Source: Metarhizium brunneum
Lineage: Eukaryota; Ascomycota; Sordariomycetes; Hypocreales; Clavicipitaceae
Direction of reading: 5' to 3'
Length of the DNA stretch: 64,000 nucleotides
NCBI RefSeq assembly: GCF_013426205.1
Contig: NC_089422.1
Span: 4,154,001-4,218,000 of the forward strand
Notes under the pieces: generated by a model
The model's input: only the letters and a program-made list of their open reading frames with translations
Database searches by the model: none
What the model was told of the DNA's origin: nothing
In this document: piece by piece, positions 35,094 through 47,794 of the stretch
Layout of the letters: the number at the start of each line of letters is the position of its first letter
How positions within the stretch are numbered: the first letter of the stretch is position 1
Program-made: the position numbers and the translations under genes

Positions 35094-35220
35094 AGTACGG
35101 AGTACTCCGTACGGAATACGGAGTCCTATGTAAGTACATAAGTACGGAGATGAAGTGTTGCTTTTCCTGGCTAAGTACCTACTTAAGTACCTACCTACCT
35201 ACCTAGGTAAGTAGGCACCT
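35094..35220. repeat. Cluster of TACGGAGTACTCCGTA palindrome and ACCT tandem
   Basis: 35096-35111 is a 16-bp perfect palindrome built from two opposed TACGGAGT units, followed at once by another inverted copy and a further GTACGGAG at about 35141. From about 35176 to 35216 runs a series of TACCTACT/TACC tandem units ending in CCTACCTAGGTAAGTAGG, which can fold back on itself. The block lies about 260-390 bp upstream of the DUS2 start. Confidence 0.8.
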
Positions 35221-38188
35221 TGTAGGTTGTACGGTCTGTGACAGAATATATTTACCCACCAAGAAGGATACACCGATATACCAAGTGTTTCTTGTTTTAT
35301 TTTCATGACAAATGATAATACGAGTATGACATCTGGAAATACAGCGTTTTAGTGTTAGTGCTCACATAGTCACGTGTGAGGCACCATATCATTGTTGCTA
35401 CACCGGCTCCTTCTAGCTACGTAGCTCTTTCCTCTTTATCATGATCAAGTTTTTTCTCTTTTACTAACTCTCTTGCAACACACACTTGTCAAGTTGCATC
35501 ATGATGAGCTCTTGTGCCTTCATCGTAGACCCTCGCATTGTCCCTCACAGTTAGGCTGTAGTACTGTACCAATCCAAAAGAAAAAGAAAAAAACAGCAAG
35601 GGACCAAATAATACACCGTCTGTACGCGCATCGTGACGCGCCAGACACGCTAATAAGATTAGTGATTGATCGCGGCACGCCAACTAACGCTATCTCGTGA
35701 TATCCATTAGCCACCGACTTCGTGGAAGCAACATTGAAGCTTTACATATTACAGCTCAAACCTACATGCACTTATTGCCAGTGACTCGCTCCGAAAACTC
35801 GAAATGGCCACACATAACGTATATCAGCGAGGTCTGCCCTCGTCCGCGTCCCCCAAGAGTCCACCCTCATTGTCTTGCTCTCCGATACCTCCGCCTCTTC
35901 TACTATTCAGACGCTGTAACGTAACCTCTTGTGAGTCCTCGCCACTGTAAAGCTCCTGGATAACTGTTTGTAAGGGTTATTAAATCCTAAAATAGTACAT
36001 TAAGAGTAATGTCGACCTGAATGTGGTTTGATAAGTATACGTATGTACTCTTGGCTGTCCGTGTAAATATTTCAACCTGGCTTGAAAGCTCGCTTGTCAC
36101 TGAATTCTGGCGGCAATTGAAGTCAACTCAATACGAGGCCGAGCAATGCTATTTATTTACGGCCCCAGTTTTTGGAATGAGACATCGACTACGGAATGAC
36201 AGGTCCTCGTATTGAGAACCAGGCGCCCGTACGGAGTAGCGCGCTTATTGGATCAGAGCCATTAAGAGCTGTATTATTATATTGCAGCCCTAAATAAGGC
36301 GATGACCAGGGCTGGCAGCAGCATTGCGCGACATGGAGGTTGCTGTGGAGCGAGCATTGAAGCGGCCACCCTGCAGCCTTAACATGACCAGCATCGAGCC
36401 GAGTACATACATACCTACCTAGGTAGTATTAACGGAGTACGGAGTACTAGTAGGCGGCTGGGCGCGAAAATTGCTGGCCCTTCTCCCACGGCGGAAGGCG
36501 CGCCAAGCTCAAGGGATGAGTACGAGGCTCGGCAAGGCGTCTTGATGTCGAGACACCAGGTCCAGGGTCGCCAGCCTTGCCATGACAGAGCAATGGGGCC
36601 CAGCATGCCATCATCTGAGTCTCAAGCGCCGGTGCATGCAATGTTGGTGCTGGTGTGCCGTCAACATTGGACATCTGGAGTCTGAAGCAGCGGGCCGCGG
36701 CTTAAAATAGCGCTTGAGATCGGAACATGCGTCGACGGCATCGCTTAAGGGGGCTTAGTGCTCTCGCCAGGCCATGTGCTCGGCAGCTTGAAGCGGCTGG
36801 CATCAAAGCTCAATTATTGATCCGCTCGCTTGATGGAAATCCGCCATCTCTGCCGAAGGCTGTGAGGCCAATGGCACAGAGTACGGTCCTATTTCCTATT
36901 TCCTATTGGTAGCAAACATAAATTACTGCCGTTTGAGCAGACAATTTGGAAGTTACACCAAGTCGACAGTACTTGACACTTCCCTTGAGTCAACGCTGGC
37001 CTGTGACATGGAGCCCTGGCCACCTTTTCCCTGGCCGTCGTCTTGAAATAAGTGTGGTGTATTTCGTTCATCATTCCGGCCTGTTCAATGGCATTGTACG
37101 ACGAGGCTACAACAGACTACTCCGTACACATACTAGACCAGCACTTTAATACGTACGTACTCCGTAGTGCTCCAGTGTCCAGTCCGTATTGTCATGTAAA
37201 CTTGACAGAAGTTTATGACGTTAGGCTTTGGCGCCACCCCAGGGCCCGCATGTCCGCAGTGGAGCCTGGTGTCTCAGGGGCGGCCTCAGTGTGTTCACTT
37301 CAGCCGTGGCGCTGGAGCCGTCAATGATGTACGGAGTACTGGAGTACTGGAGTACCTGACTGCAGGCCTGCACACAGATTGTTGGCGAGGTACTCCGTAC
37401 CGCGTACGTGCGTTTGGTTCCGGTTGCTTGGCCATTTACAATGTCGTGGAACGCCTCGAAAGCGTCAACTGGTGTATGAGACGGGCCCGCACCACGTCCT
37501 TCATCACATCCGAGCACATGCGCACACTTCACCATCGTCAAGCCTCAGGCAACTTGCTCGCCGTGACGATCGGCTCATTTCCCATTTCCCATTTCTCCCA
37601 TTCCCTGAACCCCTTGCGTCCTGTCTTTCTTGGTATCCTGGCCGCTGCTGACGATATTTTGCTCCCGACAACCCGCTGTCATCTGTTCGCTTCTGCTTTT
37701 AGTTTTCTTTCCAACCTCTTGTCAAGCCTTCTGCCCGTCCAGGCCGCATGCGTCTTTCAAACGACTTCCACACGCGCAGCCATTTCCACCGCCATCCACG
37801 TGTCCACTAACGTCTATTTTGGGGGTGCCGCCCAGAAATCGAGACCCTTGCTCACCAAGGTGCCGGACCCCTGGCTTCGCTGCGGCACCGCGGCTTTCGC
37901 CAGCCTTCGTGTGGAGGGCACGGCACTGTGCGGTAGGGGGCACCGTCCAGTCGAGTCTATTCCAGCGTCAGGCATCAGCACCAAGCTCCCCGCAGGCCTC
38001 TGTTGTCACTGGGCACGTCCAACCAGTTGACCTGACTTTGACATTGAACACACCGGGCCAGACACTCAGGTCAACGGTCTGGTGCTCGACCACTCCCCCA
38101 CATGCTGGTGCTACTAGTACATACAAAGACCACCTATCGCTAGCCCCAGCATTGGCATGCCTTGTGCTCCATTGAGTTAACACACCAG

Positions 38189-38234
38189 ACACACACACAC
38201 ACACACACACGCACACACACACACACTCTCTCTC
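38189..38234. repeat. (CA)n-(CT)n microsatellite
   Basis: An almost pure CA/AC run with one GC interruption, passing directly into CTCTCTCT. It lies about 190-235 bp upstream of the ATG of the 38424 gene, so probably in its promoter or leader. Confidence 0.9.
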
Positions 38235-38423
38235 TTCCCTCTTTGTCCGTGTCTCCCATTCACATCTCGCAAACTACAGTTGCAAAGGCGCAGAGGGCTT
38301 ATAAGCCCCTTCGTTTTCTCGTTGGTGTCGTCGGGACCTGGTGGACGAACGGTCCTCCAAGCATAGCGACGCTCCCCAACTCTCCATGTCAATGAGACAC
38401 TCCCCAACTCCAGCGTCCACACC

Positions 38424-41400
38424 ATGGAGAGCGAGCCACCATCTGTCGATGAGGGGCGGTCGTCCCGCAGGGGACGCTTCATGGGCAAGCTCTTTGGCAA
38501 GGACAAGAAATCACAAGACAATTCTCCTGCCGCGTTGGACGCCTTCCTACACAGCTCTGCTGATAATCTCGAAGTCACCCATCCGCCCCCACCACCGCCG
38601 CCCTCGTTACCCAAGCTTGCGAAGCTCGACACCACCATATCACGATATCCACAGGCCTTGGCCGTCAATCAACAGGCTCAACAGAACCGCCCCATGGCCC
38701 CGGGAAAGATGGAGTCGAAATCGCCGAGGATAAGCCCCCGACCAAATAAGAAGGGCATGACCGTACGTTTTGCCGATTCATACCCAGAGATAATCGGCGA
38801 GGGCGGCGATGAGTCCGATATACCTACCGCTGAGATTGCAAGGAACAAGAGGGCGAGGCCGCCGCCGCCACCAGTCCATCGATCTCCAAGGCTCGGCCCA
38901 GCGGCACCACCAGCAGGAGGTCTCCGAGGGCCGGCAGGAGGACCGGTGGGGTTTCCGGGAGCAGGGAGCGACGATTTCCAGCCCAAACCGCTTCAAAGGA
39001 CTCAGACGGGCTATTCGTCTATTTACGGACCAGAAAAGGAGGACCGAAATACGTCACTCGTGCCACCGGGTGCCAACGACCAGGGGACCGGCAACACCTT
39101 GGTGCCTGGAGGAACTGCATCGGCCAGATTTCTTGAAACATCCGCAAGGCGCGACGATCAGCGGAGATCTTTCATCGAAATACACCAAGCTCAAATGCGT
39201 GAGGCAGAGGGCAAGGCGTTTGCACTTGCTGCTAGAACGGCGAGTTCGACGTCTCAGAACGATTGGGAGGACGGCCCTCGACCTGCGGTATCGAATGTGG
39301 ACGACTCTCCCGACTCATCCCGCCGGTATCCATCATCACCCTCAGCGCAGATGAAGAAGAAGCCTGCTTTGGATTACAGTCCTGCCGCCTCCATAGCGTC
39401 GAATACTTCTAGCACATACCAACTGTCCAACCCGTCCCAAACAAGCCTCCCAGTCCGACAACCTAGTGCTGCATCACAAAACGGCGCTCTGCCTGGAGGG
39501 TCTTCGCCTGGCCCGCCTCTTGGCCACCCGCCACCAATGGCTGCGAGATCAGCGTCAATTAGGCTACAGGATGCTGTTGTCTCGGCTGGAGAAGATGATG
39601 CCCTGAACGCCTTTGTCACGGGCACAAAACACTTGTTTGAGCTCTTTAGGCTACATGCCGAAACGATACAGCCGCTTTTGACTTGTGCTCCGAAAGATTG
39701 CGCACGCGCAGCCATATGGTGGTTCTTGAAAGGCAGGATGGGTTTGGAATCAGCCGTCCGAGAACGCCCAAATTCTCCCCAGTCCCAGATGCAGAATGAG
39801 CTGGACAGGCAACAAGCCTACTCAAACCTGGCCAAGGGCTATTGGCTTTGCCGGGAGGCGATACCGGAAATTATGGATGGACACCGGCTTGCCCCAGACG
39901 CAGAGATCACTGGAGTATCACAAAGCCTGGTCTCAGCACTGAGAAAGCTGTCACAGTCTATGAAGCGAAATGGCTTCCTCCCCCCAGAGGAGCCGTTTCT
40001 GCCTCAGACCATTGACAAATCGATATGGCTCGAGTACCCTTCCCTCAGCCAAGATTTGAATGCCCTTTTATCCGGAAACTGGTCATCTGGCTTGACTGCC
40101 ACGCAACACCCAGTGTCTACATTGCAACTTCTTGAGGCTTTCCCTCTGGGTGACACCGTCGAGCACTTCAGCTATGGTCGCGTTATGGCAGATGCATTTC
40201 TGATGGAACAAGGACGAGAATCTCAAAGAATCTATTTGCCATGCATTCTTTCCATGGTCCGACCTCAAAAGAGTGCAGGGCTCGTGTTTATCATTGCTAG
40301 TCAAAACGGATGTGTGCAGTTGGCCATCCAGGAAAATAAGAATGTTGGACCAGTCTGGGAAGACCTTCGATGGCGGAATAATACTTGCGCTGTAGAAGTT
40401 CGAATGCCTCGAGGCTTCTTGTTGGTTGTGCAATTAAACCAGAGTGACTACAGGACCCTCTGGAACATGTACGATTTTGGATCAAAAGTGCAATCGACTT
40501 TGCGCCCTCGAAGCGATGAGCTTGTCGTATTCCGAAACAACCTGCGCTCTTTCCAGTACCTCGATGCAGACCCTCAGTCACGCGTTTTCCCCAGAGAAGC
40601 CGTACCGCAGTGCGACGTAGCTTTGTTCGAGAAGATATACAAGGAGAATGGCCCGGCAGGTCCACGGAGTTGGCATTGTGGATTTCGAATTGCAGTAGTG
40701 ACGGGACCTCGTACCAGAGCCACCAGCGGTGTTCAGCATAACTTTCCCCCGCCGCTACCTGTCCAATTCGGCTTCTTCAGAGCCGAAGGAGACGCCCCGG
40801 CATTGTCGGTCAGGTTTGTTAATGGGAGACAAAAGGGACGAATGGTGTTTGTGTTTGGCGATGAGAAGGAAAGAGTCAAGTTCCACTCCCTTTTGACAGG
40901 GACGGCGCTGAATCATGACGAGAGAATTATGTCTGATGCGCCTCTCAAGAGCTTTATGATATCGCAAAGCCTACGTGAGCCGACTGGTATCATGTCTTTT
41001 AGTCGCATGCCTTGGAAAGCCGCCAGAGTGGTCAACGACGAGTTCAGCTCTAACGGGGACCTGCCGCCCACAGTTCTGGCAGACAGACTCAAAGTTATCC
41101 TGGAGTACCAGAACGGCACGGTTGCGGACAGAGTTAACGTCGCCCCCGGCGAGCTGCGAATGCGGCTCGAGGTATCAAATACATGTCTATTACGTGTTCT
41201 CCGCCAGCCGCAGCAGGATATCACCATGTCGGTCTCAGAGGCGCAAGTGTCAAAGGAACTTCCTACAAACCTGGCAGATGCTCTGCAACTCCTTAAAGCA
41301 AACCAAACTATTCGCTCATACGAGTTCAATAATTTGAAGGATCTTCACGAATTCCAAACCTCCATGACTGGATTTGAAGTCATATTTGACGCCATTGCAG

Positions 41401-41895
41401 CGACTTTTGCCATCTCGAGAAGACGTATGGTCGTTCCCATTCACAAAAAGTGGGAAGCGGGCCTTTCAAGAATCCAAGTGGTGAAATTAGAAGATAGACA
41501 ACTTCAGTTGCTGGCGTTCTTCGAGGACTTCCAGCACGGCCACTGTATGAACTTTGTGCTCAAGGGCACGGATGTTTACGAAACCTTTCAACGAGGAAGC
41601 AAAGCCGGGCTCAGGTTTGTCGACGCCAAGTTCCCTTTACCACAGCTATCCGCAGACAAGGATTCGGACTATGATGACATGGCCTTTGTTTGTCTCGATC
41701 TACCAGATCTCCCTGGTGAACATGATGACATTTCTATCATGTTCGAGAACGAAGCAGGTAAGCACGGATATTGGAGATTTGCGCATCATGGCATAGGCAT
41801 GGCACTGACACTAGCATGCAGATCGAGACCTACTTTGCAAATGCCTGCCTGCTACCCCCAAAGGGTCATCGAGAATCTCATCTCGATTGAGGTGA
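38424..41895 (+). CDS. Large conserved fungal protein of unknown function
   Basis: Exon 1 38424-41757 and exon 2 41822-41895 give 1135 aa. The 64-bp intron has GTAAGC, a CACTGACAC branch and GCAG; splicing changes the frame and yields an end of ADRDLLCKCLPATPKG followed by a short Arg/Ser tail. Without splicing the frame stays open for 1159 aa with a different tail. Residues 1-370 are low-complexity: a basic patch GRFMGKLFGKDKK, a run of seven prolines, and a PPPPP segment. From about 380 on the protein is dense in globular-type sequence without a motif I can name; several stretches (VEVRMPRGFLLVVQLNQSDY, MVFVFGDEKERVKFHSLLTG) look like PH-type beta-rich folds. No signal peptide or membrane segment is seen. 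Confidence 0.85.
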
Positions 41896-44800
41896 AGGAA
41901 TGACACCTCCTTCAGCTACATACTGAGCAAGCTAAGCAAACCAAAGTGAAGAATCACTATTTAACAAATGACGAGTATCGCCAAGAGAGACGCATAAATT
42001 AACATGATCTGCGAAGAGGCACCCTTGTAGCGCAGGCAGCAGCTACTTAGACGAGAGGGTGAGAGTTTGCACGAATACCTAGTGTTGATTTCCCAAAGGA
42101 TGGACGAATAACTAGATTTGAGAACAAATCAGCATAGGCCCACTTGACTGCTCATCATGTTCGAGACAGTCGGGCCAGCGAGGCGTTGAAGCGGAGCATT
42201 TGAACAACGACAGCCGTTACATTATTCCAATACACAATTTTTTTTTTCTGTACAACGATTGTAACCAATGGGGCAAGGGGTCTGTTGAAAAATACTACCA
42301 CAAGTAAGATTTTGACTTGTGCTGTGCCGGGGTTTTGGGACATGGGCGTTTATTATAGGTTTAATCCGGAGGTGCATAATGGTTGCACGCAACCTCAGGA
42401 AAGTAGTAGTGGCAGGGACTGTTGATGGACATGCGACACAAAAATATCCGTGTCAAGGGCCATTCCGTTCCCTCAGCCAGACTGTAGAGGTTATAGAGGT
42501 GATGACCAAGTCGGCCTCTGGAAAACGAGTAGTGGCTTATGCTGTCGCAGTACGGCATTCACACAAGCGGGAAATTGGCTCATTCCGGAGCATCGATCTT
42601 GGAGCAAGAGCCAAGGCCGGCCCAGACAATATCAATGTGGTAGGTAGGATGAAGATTAGGCCCTGGGTCGGTCAGCGGAACTGGGCTGCATCTCAACAAA
42701 AGCACGGGGGTTTTCGGGGTGCAATAGAGGCAAGGGTAGCAGTGTTTCTATTCGCGGAAGAAGCACTCGAGGCTATTTGGTTGGCTGATTTGCAGAACGA
42801 GGTCTGAACGGAAATGGAGGGCAGGCTGCGAGGGTCTCTGAAGAAGGGTTGGAAGAGGGGCTTGGTGGTGGTAGTCGTGTCAGGTTCTAAGTAGAAGGCA
42901 ATCAAGTGTTCACTGAACCGTGGACATTGGACAATGCACTAGAGATTTTGGCTGCATGAGGGAGACATGGAAGCATCTACATGACAGGGAACAATGGGCA
43001 GCCGTCATCAGGCCTATGGCAATCTGCCGTATTCCGATGATGGGCCAGATCCATCGGGACGCAACATGGGACATGGAAAGAAGCGGGAGCCCTTGGAGTC
43101 AATCTGACTGCAAAATGTCGTGCACTGGCGGGCGGGCATTCAATGTCGGGTCGTGAGACGTTACACCAGCCCAAGTACTCCGTAGTCCGTAGCTTATTCC
43201 CCAGACCAGTTCTGGCCATGTCGAGTTGAAATGTTGACGTCGATGTCGTTTGATCAGTCAAATCAGGCCTATGCATGGGCAAACAAACCCCGCCCCCACT
43301 AACGAGCTGACGTTATGGCGGGTGAAGAAGGCTCGGTGTTGAGACTGGGGTACGGAGGAGCACGGGCGAACAAGAGAGAAAACTAACGACGACAGTGTCG
43401 TTGGTCTACGAGATCCTTTCGAGTTAGCTTTGGCTGATGATAGAGTCAACCCCTCAGTTTGTCTTGGCCAACCCGGAGGACTAGACATGTGCAAGCGTTT
43501 GTCTGGCATTCCCGAACCCCCGGCTCAGCACGGCATCACGATGCGCTTGGGGCCGCCACTGAACTTGGGGTAGCTTCGCATTTGCCGTGTTTTTGGAGAC
43601 TGGCAGAGGAGGTGACGACGGACTAGCGACGAGGTGGCGGGCGTGTGCGTTGAAATGTCCCCAGCGTCCCAATGTGATCCATGGTGCTTGTATTCCCGTG
43701 TTGCATGGAACTTTGGAGACCAGTACTCCGTAGAGTGTAGTGTAATGTCATGCGGCGGCGGAATTGGGCCTGCCTGGCCATTCATCTGTGAAGCTGCGCG
43801 AGAATCACAGACCAGTCAGTCATGGAAGTCGTGAGGTCGGGAGCCATTTCGGTGGTAGTTACCTCGGTAGGTATTGCAAGTGTGACATGGCTGGCTGAGC
43901 TGTGTACTTGTATGTATGATACGGAGAGCATGGCTTCGTCGATGAGGGGAGGGCCCAAGGTGGTCAAGGTCAAGTTGCTGCGCGCGTGGAGTAACAACTT
44001 GACTCAACTAGACGCCGTGTGGGTGCATGTGGTTCTAACATTGAAACATTGAAACATCAATTGATCCGCAAGGGTTGGCAAACGCTAAACCCGCAAATGC
44101 AGTAGCTGCCCGCTGAGCTTGTGTCTATCGAGTCCACCAGGCCGGACCGATCCATTGACCAGTTGAGTCCACCACTTCAGCTGCCGGCACCGGGTTGACC
44201 TTTTTTCTTTTCCGGCCTCGTGCCTGGTGTCCATTCTTCTCCTCCCTCTCCTCCCCTTTATTACCCTCGCACGCCTTGTATATCGCGTTAATGGGTTGAC
44301 TCTAGACACCATCGTCCTTGTTTACGCTTACCACCTCCTAGTGCCCATCCGCAAGCCCGCCATTTACACATGAACCAGACCGGCCTACTTGCTCCGTGTC
44401 TACTTACTTAGAAGCAGGTAGTGACGCAACTCGTGCTATCCTAGCATTCTGTCCCACGGCTCCCTGTTCCTTGTGTATACTACATACATACTTTGCCTTG
44501 TTCAGCCAGGCCTTAGCCAAACGGCCTTCACACGTGGCCACGGCGAGATTCATAACTGGGGAAGCTCGGGATACGCCCATACTCAATTCAAGTACAGAGA
44601 ACAGACAAGCGTGCCTCTTGGCCCACGCCCAAGCCACAATTGAGAAGGACATTGTTGGACTCGTTGACATCTTGGTCTTCTTCAGACCATCCAAGAGGAA
44701 TACACGTGTAGCGAGTTGCACGGATCTCGGGGGCGACCAAGAACACGAGGCGTATCTCGCGGATCGGGCGGTGACGTTTCGACATTTTGGACTTGACCCT

Positions 44801-45844
44801 GCTTATTTGCCACCCACAATACTAGTTAGTTGGCGTGGTGGACTGGCCCTCGTGGTGCCTCCCGAGTTGCCCTGCATCGAACACAAGCCGGCTTTGAGAG
44901 TTGCCTCGGACAGAGACTTTGGGGGAGCAAACGGCACCTCTTTGAGCACGTTGATCATTCCGGTTGTTTGGGGATCCAGGTGCTCTGGACGACACAAAAT
45001 ACATCGGCGAGACACGCAGAAAGGCGCATTCCCCTGCGGCCAACGGAATCTGGAACGCCGACCATCTTTGATCTGGCTGATTGATCCGGGACCTACGGGA
45101 GCAGCCACAACATAATAGTAGCTGCAAGCTCGAGCTTGTCCGTCTGGCAACATCCGCCGCCAGAGCTCCACGAATCCACGACTTGCCGCCGCCGCCGCCG
45201 GCCTTTTCCTCTCGTCTCAGCTTTGTCTGCCTTCGTCTGTCGTCATGGTCCTGAGTGGCTTGGGGGGCCTGGTTTCGGTGCCAGGCCGACGTCGCGCCTC
45301 AACTGCTGCTAGTGAGTCGTCTGTTTCCAGCGTTGCATGTCCTAATCCAGCTTCTGCTCCCATTCCGTCCTGCCGCCTTCAATGTTGCCTGTGCTGCCGC
45401 TCATGCTAGGCTTGCGCATGGTTTCTGGGTGCTGTTTTTTTTTAAAAAAAAAATCAAAAAAAATCTTCAGCCATTAATTTTCTCGCGCTCTCTGTCTGTC
45501 TGTTTTTTTTTCAAGTCGTCTTTCATTGTTTGTTTCGCTCGCTGGTCGATCCCCCGCCCTGCCTCCGTCTTACCTCTAGCTTTGCTTTCCTGGACCCAAC
45601 ATTCAGGTCTCACTCGCACTTGCCTAGTGGCGCCTGGCCGTTCCTTCTTAAGCTGGCCACCTCCAGTGCGCCCGAGTCTCTGACCCAAAACCAAGCAGCG
45701 CCCTTGGCATCACCACAGACAAGACCCTCATTACTCGCGCAACACGTTTCCACAGTGCCACCCTGCTTTAGACTTCTTGGTCATCCGTCTTTGTGTTTCT
45801 TGTCCCTTTGTTCTTTGGTTTTACTTCTCACCTGCCAGACCGCC
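41896..45844. other. Gene-poor spacer and leader upstream of the OSBP gene
   Basis: No supported gene. Visible: TACTCCGTA motifs at 43176-43184 and 43724-43732; a 239-codon open frame at 44396-45115 (+) of unknown status; a GCC tandem near 45185-45202; a T9A10 tract at 45435-45453; CTGT repeats near 45491-45503. From about 45170 to 45840 the + strand is pyrimidine-rich, like a promoter or leader. Confidence 0.55.
45435..45467. repeat. T9-A10 tract with second A8 run
   Basis: Nine T followed directly by ten A, then TC, eight A and TC. A rigid, nucleosome-disfavouring poly(dA:dT) element about 380-410 bp upstream of the OSBP start codon, compatible with a promoter role. Confidence 0.85.
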
Positions 45845-47794
45845 ATGTTTTCTAACTGGCGCTCGCAACCCGAAGGTAGCGGCCATTCCTCCTCCGATGA
45901 CACGAGGGTCGGCGATAACGATCAAGACACCCAGGTCATGGAACCTGATCAGGGCAATGGTAAGGCGATCATCGCGATCCTCTCGATCCTCAACTTGGAA
46001 CCCTGCCAAGCTCGGCTGCCAGTCCTCGCGCCTCGTCTACTTGGCAGGCTTTCCCGCGCCAAACTGTTTAGCTAACCAGGCACAACGTAGTTCTGTCCCA
46101 CATCATCTCACAGTTGCGACCTGGCGCCGATCTTAGTCGGGTCGTCTTACCTACTTTTATCCTCGAGCCTCGAAGCATGCTGGAAAGAATAACCAAGTAT
46201 GCGTGTGCCCGGACTGCCCCGTGGTGGCTCTGACGAGCTGCGACCAATGTCGTCGCTATTTTGTTTGCCCGACTCTTGCTAACCGACATACGCAGTTTCA
46301 TGTGCCACCCGGAAATGCTTCTTCAAATACCCGAAATAGACGATCCTGTCGAGCGCTTTGTTTCCGTTGTCAAGTTTTACCTCAGTGGATGGCATATCCG
46401 ACCCCCGTCAGTTACCCCGCGACCCCGCGGCGCTTATCGTTGAAGAGACATCGTATCGCTAACCAGGCCATCAGAGGTGTCAAGAAGCCACTCAACCCTA
46501 TTCTTGGCGAAATCTTTACCTGCTACTGGGAGCTCGGGAACAACAAGCGAGCATACTACATTTCCGAGCAAACATCGCACCATCCTCCAAAGTCGAGCTA
46601 CTTCTACATGGCCCCGGACTATCACATTCGAATCGACGGTACCTTGAAACCGAGGAGCAGATTCCTCGGCAACTCTGCTGCTAGCATGATGGAGGGTGTC
46701 GCATACCTGAGCTTCTTGAATAGAGGGAAGAACACAGCAATTGGAGAGCAATAGTTAGTCATGATGCGGCTGCCATGTTGAGATCGGACCACTAACAAAG
46801 AGCTTTTAGCATTTTGACCCAGCCAAACATGTATGCTCGCGGTATTCTGTTTGGAAAGATGAAGTATGAGCTCGGTGATCATAGCTTTGTACGATGTCCA
46901 GAACTGGACCTGACCGCGGACATTGAGTTCAAGGTGAAGGGCTGGGTCAGTGGTACATACAACGCAATTGGCGGAGTTATCAAGCGGGAAAGCACCGGCG
47001 AGGTTCTTTATGAACTGTCAGGACTCTGGAGTGATGAGATGTTCATCAAGGATGTGCAGGCAAGTCCCTACCAGCGGGATAGCTCCAAATACACTAAACC
47101 TGCTAACAATCACTGCAAAAAGACCGGCCATAAGGACATGTTCTTCAACGCCATGACGTCTAAGCCAAGCTCACCAAAAGTTCGACCCTTGGCTGAGCAG
47201 GAGGAGCGAGAATCACAGAAACTTTGGGCTTCAACTGCAAAGGCTGTCAAAGAGAAGAATCACGAAGTGGCTACTGATGAAAAGACCAAGATCGAGGACA
47301 GGCAACGGGAGGAAGCCGCTGCTAGAGCACAAGATGGCGTTGATTGGCATCCGCGTTTGTTCCGACGGGTCAAGCCTGGCGATGGTGTTGGGGATGATCT
47401 CGAATGGATCATCCATACTCCAGTGTAAGCAGAACAAAGGAAAACACTCACTTATAACCCAGCGCTAACATGGAGCAGAGACCCAACGACGTCCCCCGAA
47501 GAGCAAACTAAACAGTTCTTGTCTATCTACCCCGTAGTTGATGGGCAAACCCTGGATGGCGACTTCGCCATTCCACCTCGAAAGGAAGCGAACGGTCAAG
47601 CGGAAAAGAATGGCGTGGCAGGTGACCTTATTGACATTGGTGGTGATGACCCGCCTACACAGCCAATAACAAACAATAAGTCTACTGAGATTGAGAATTT
47701 GCTAAACTCGACGGGAAAACCGGCAGAGGGCGCATTAATCGATTTTGCCGACGACATGAAGAAGGATTTACCAGCCGCCGGCGATAAGCCTTAG
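45845..47794 (+). CDS. Oxysterol-binding protein family lipid transporter (Osh)
   Basis: Seven exons: 45845-45959, 46091-46196, 46296-46406, 46475-46753, 46810-47059, 47123-47424 and 47479-47794, giving 492 aa. Five introns are GT-AG with clear CTAAC branches; intron 5 (47060-47122) is GC-AG. The ORD domain fills most of the protein: [15 protein letters not shown], then [12 protein letters not shown], the fingerprint EQTSHHPP at 142-149 (V to T compared with the usual EQVSHHPP), NRGKN and a late [12 protein letters not shown] helix. There is no PH or ankyrin domain, so this is a short Osh. The SMLERI context suggests the Osh5-7 group, which exchanges lipid for PI4P at ER contact sites, but the sub-group is not certain. 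The C-terminal 90 residues are acidic and probably disordered. Confidence 0.92.
47060..47122 (+). other. GC-AG intron of the OSBP gene
   Basis: The donor is CAG|GCAAGT, otherwise a perfect match to the consensus; the branch GCTAAC lies about 18 nt before AAAAAG. Splicing restores [14 protein letters not shown], the expected family sequence. Its 63 nt are a multiple of three with no stop, so retention would add 21 residues without breaking the frame. Confidence 0.8.
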
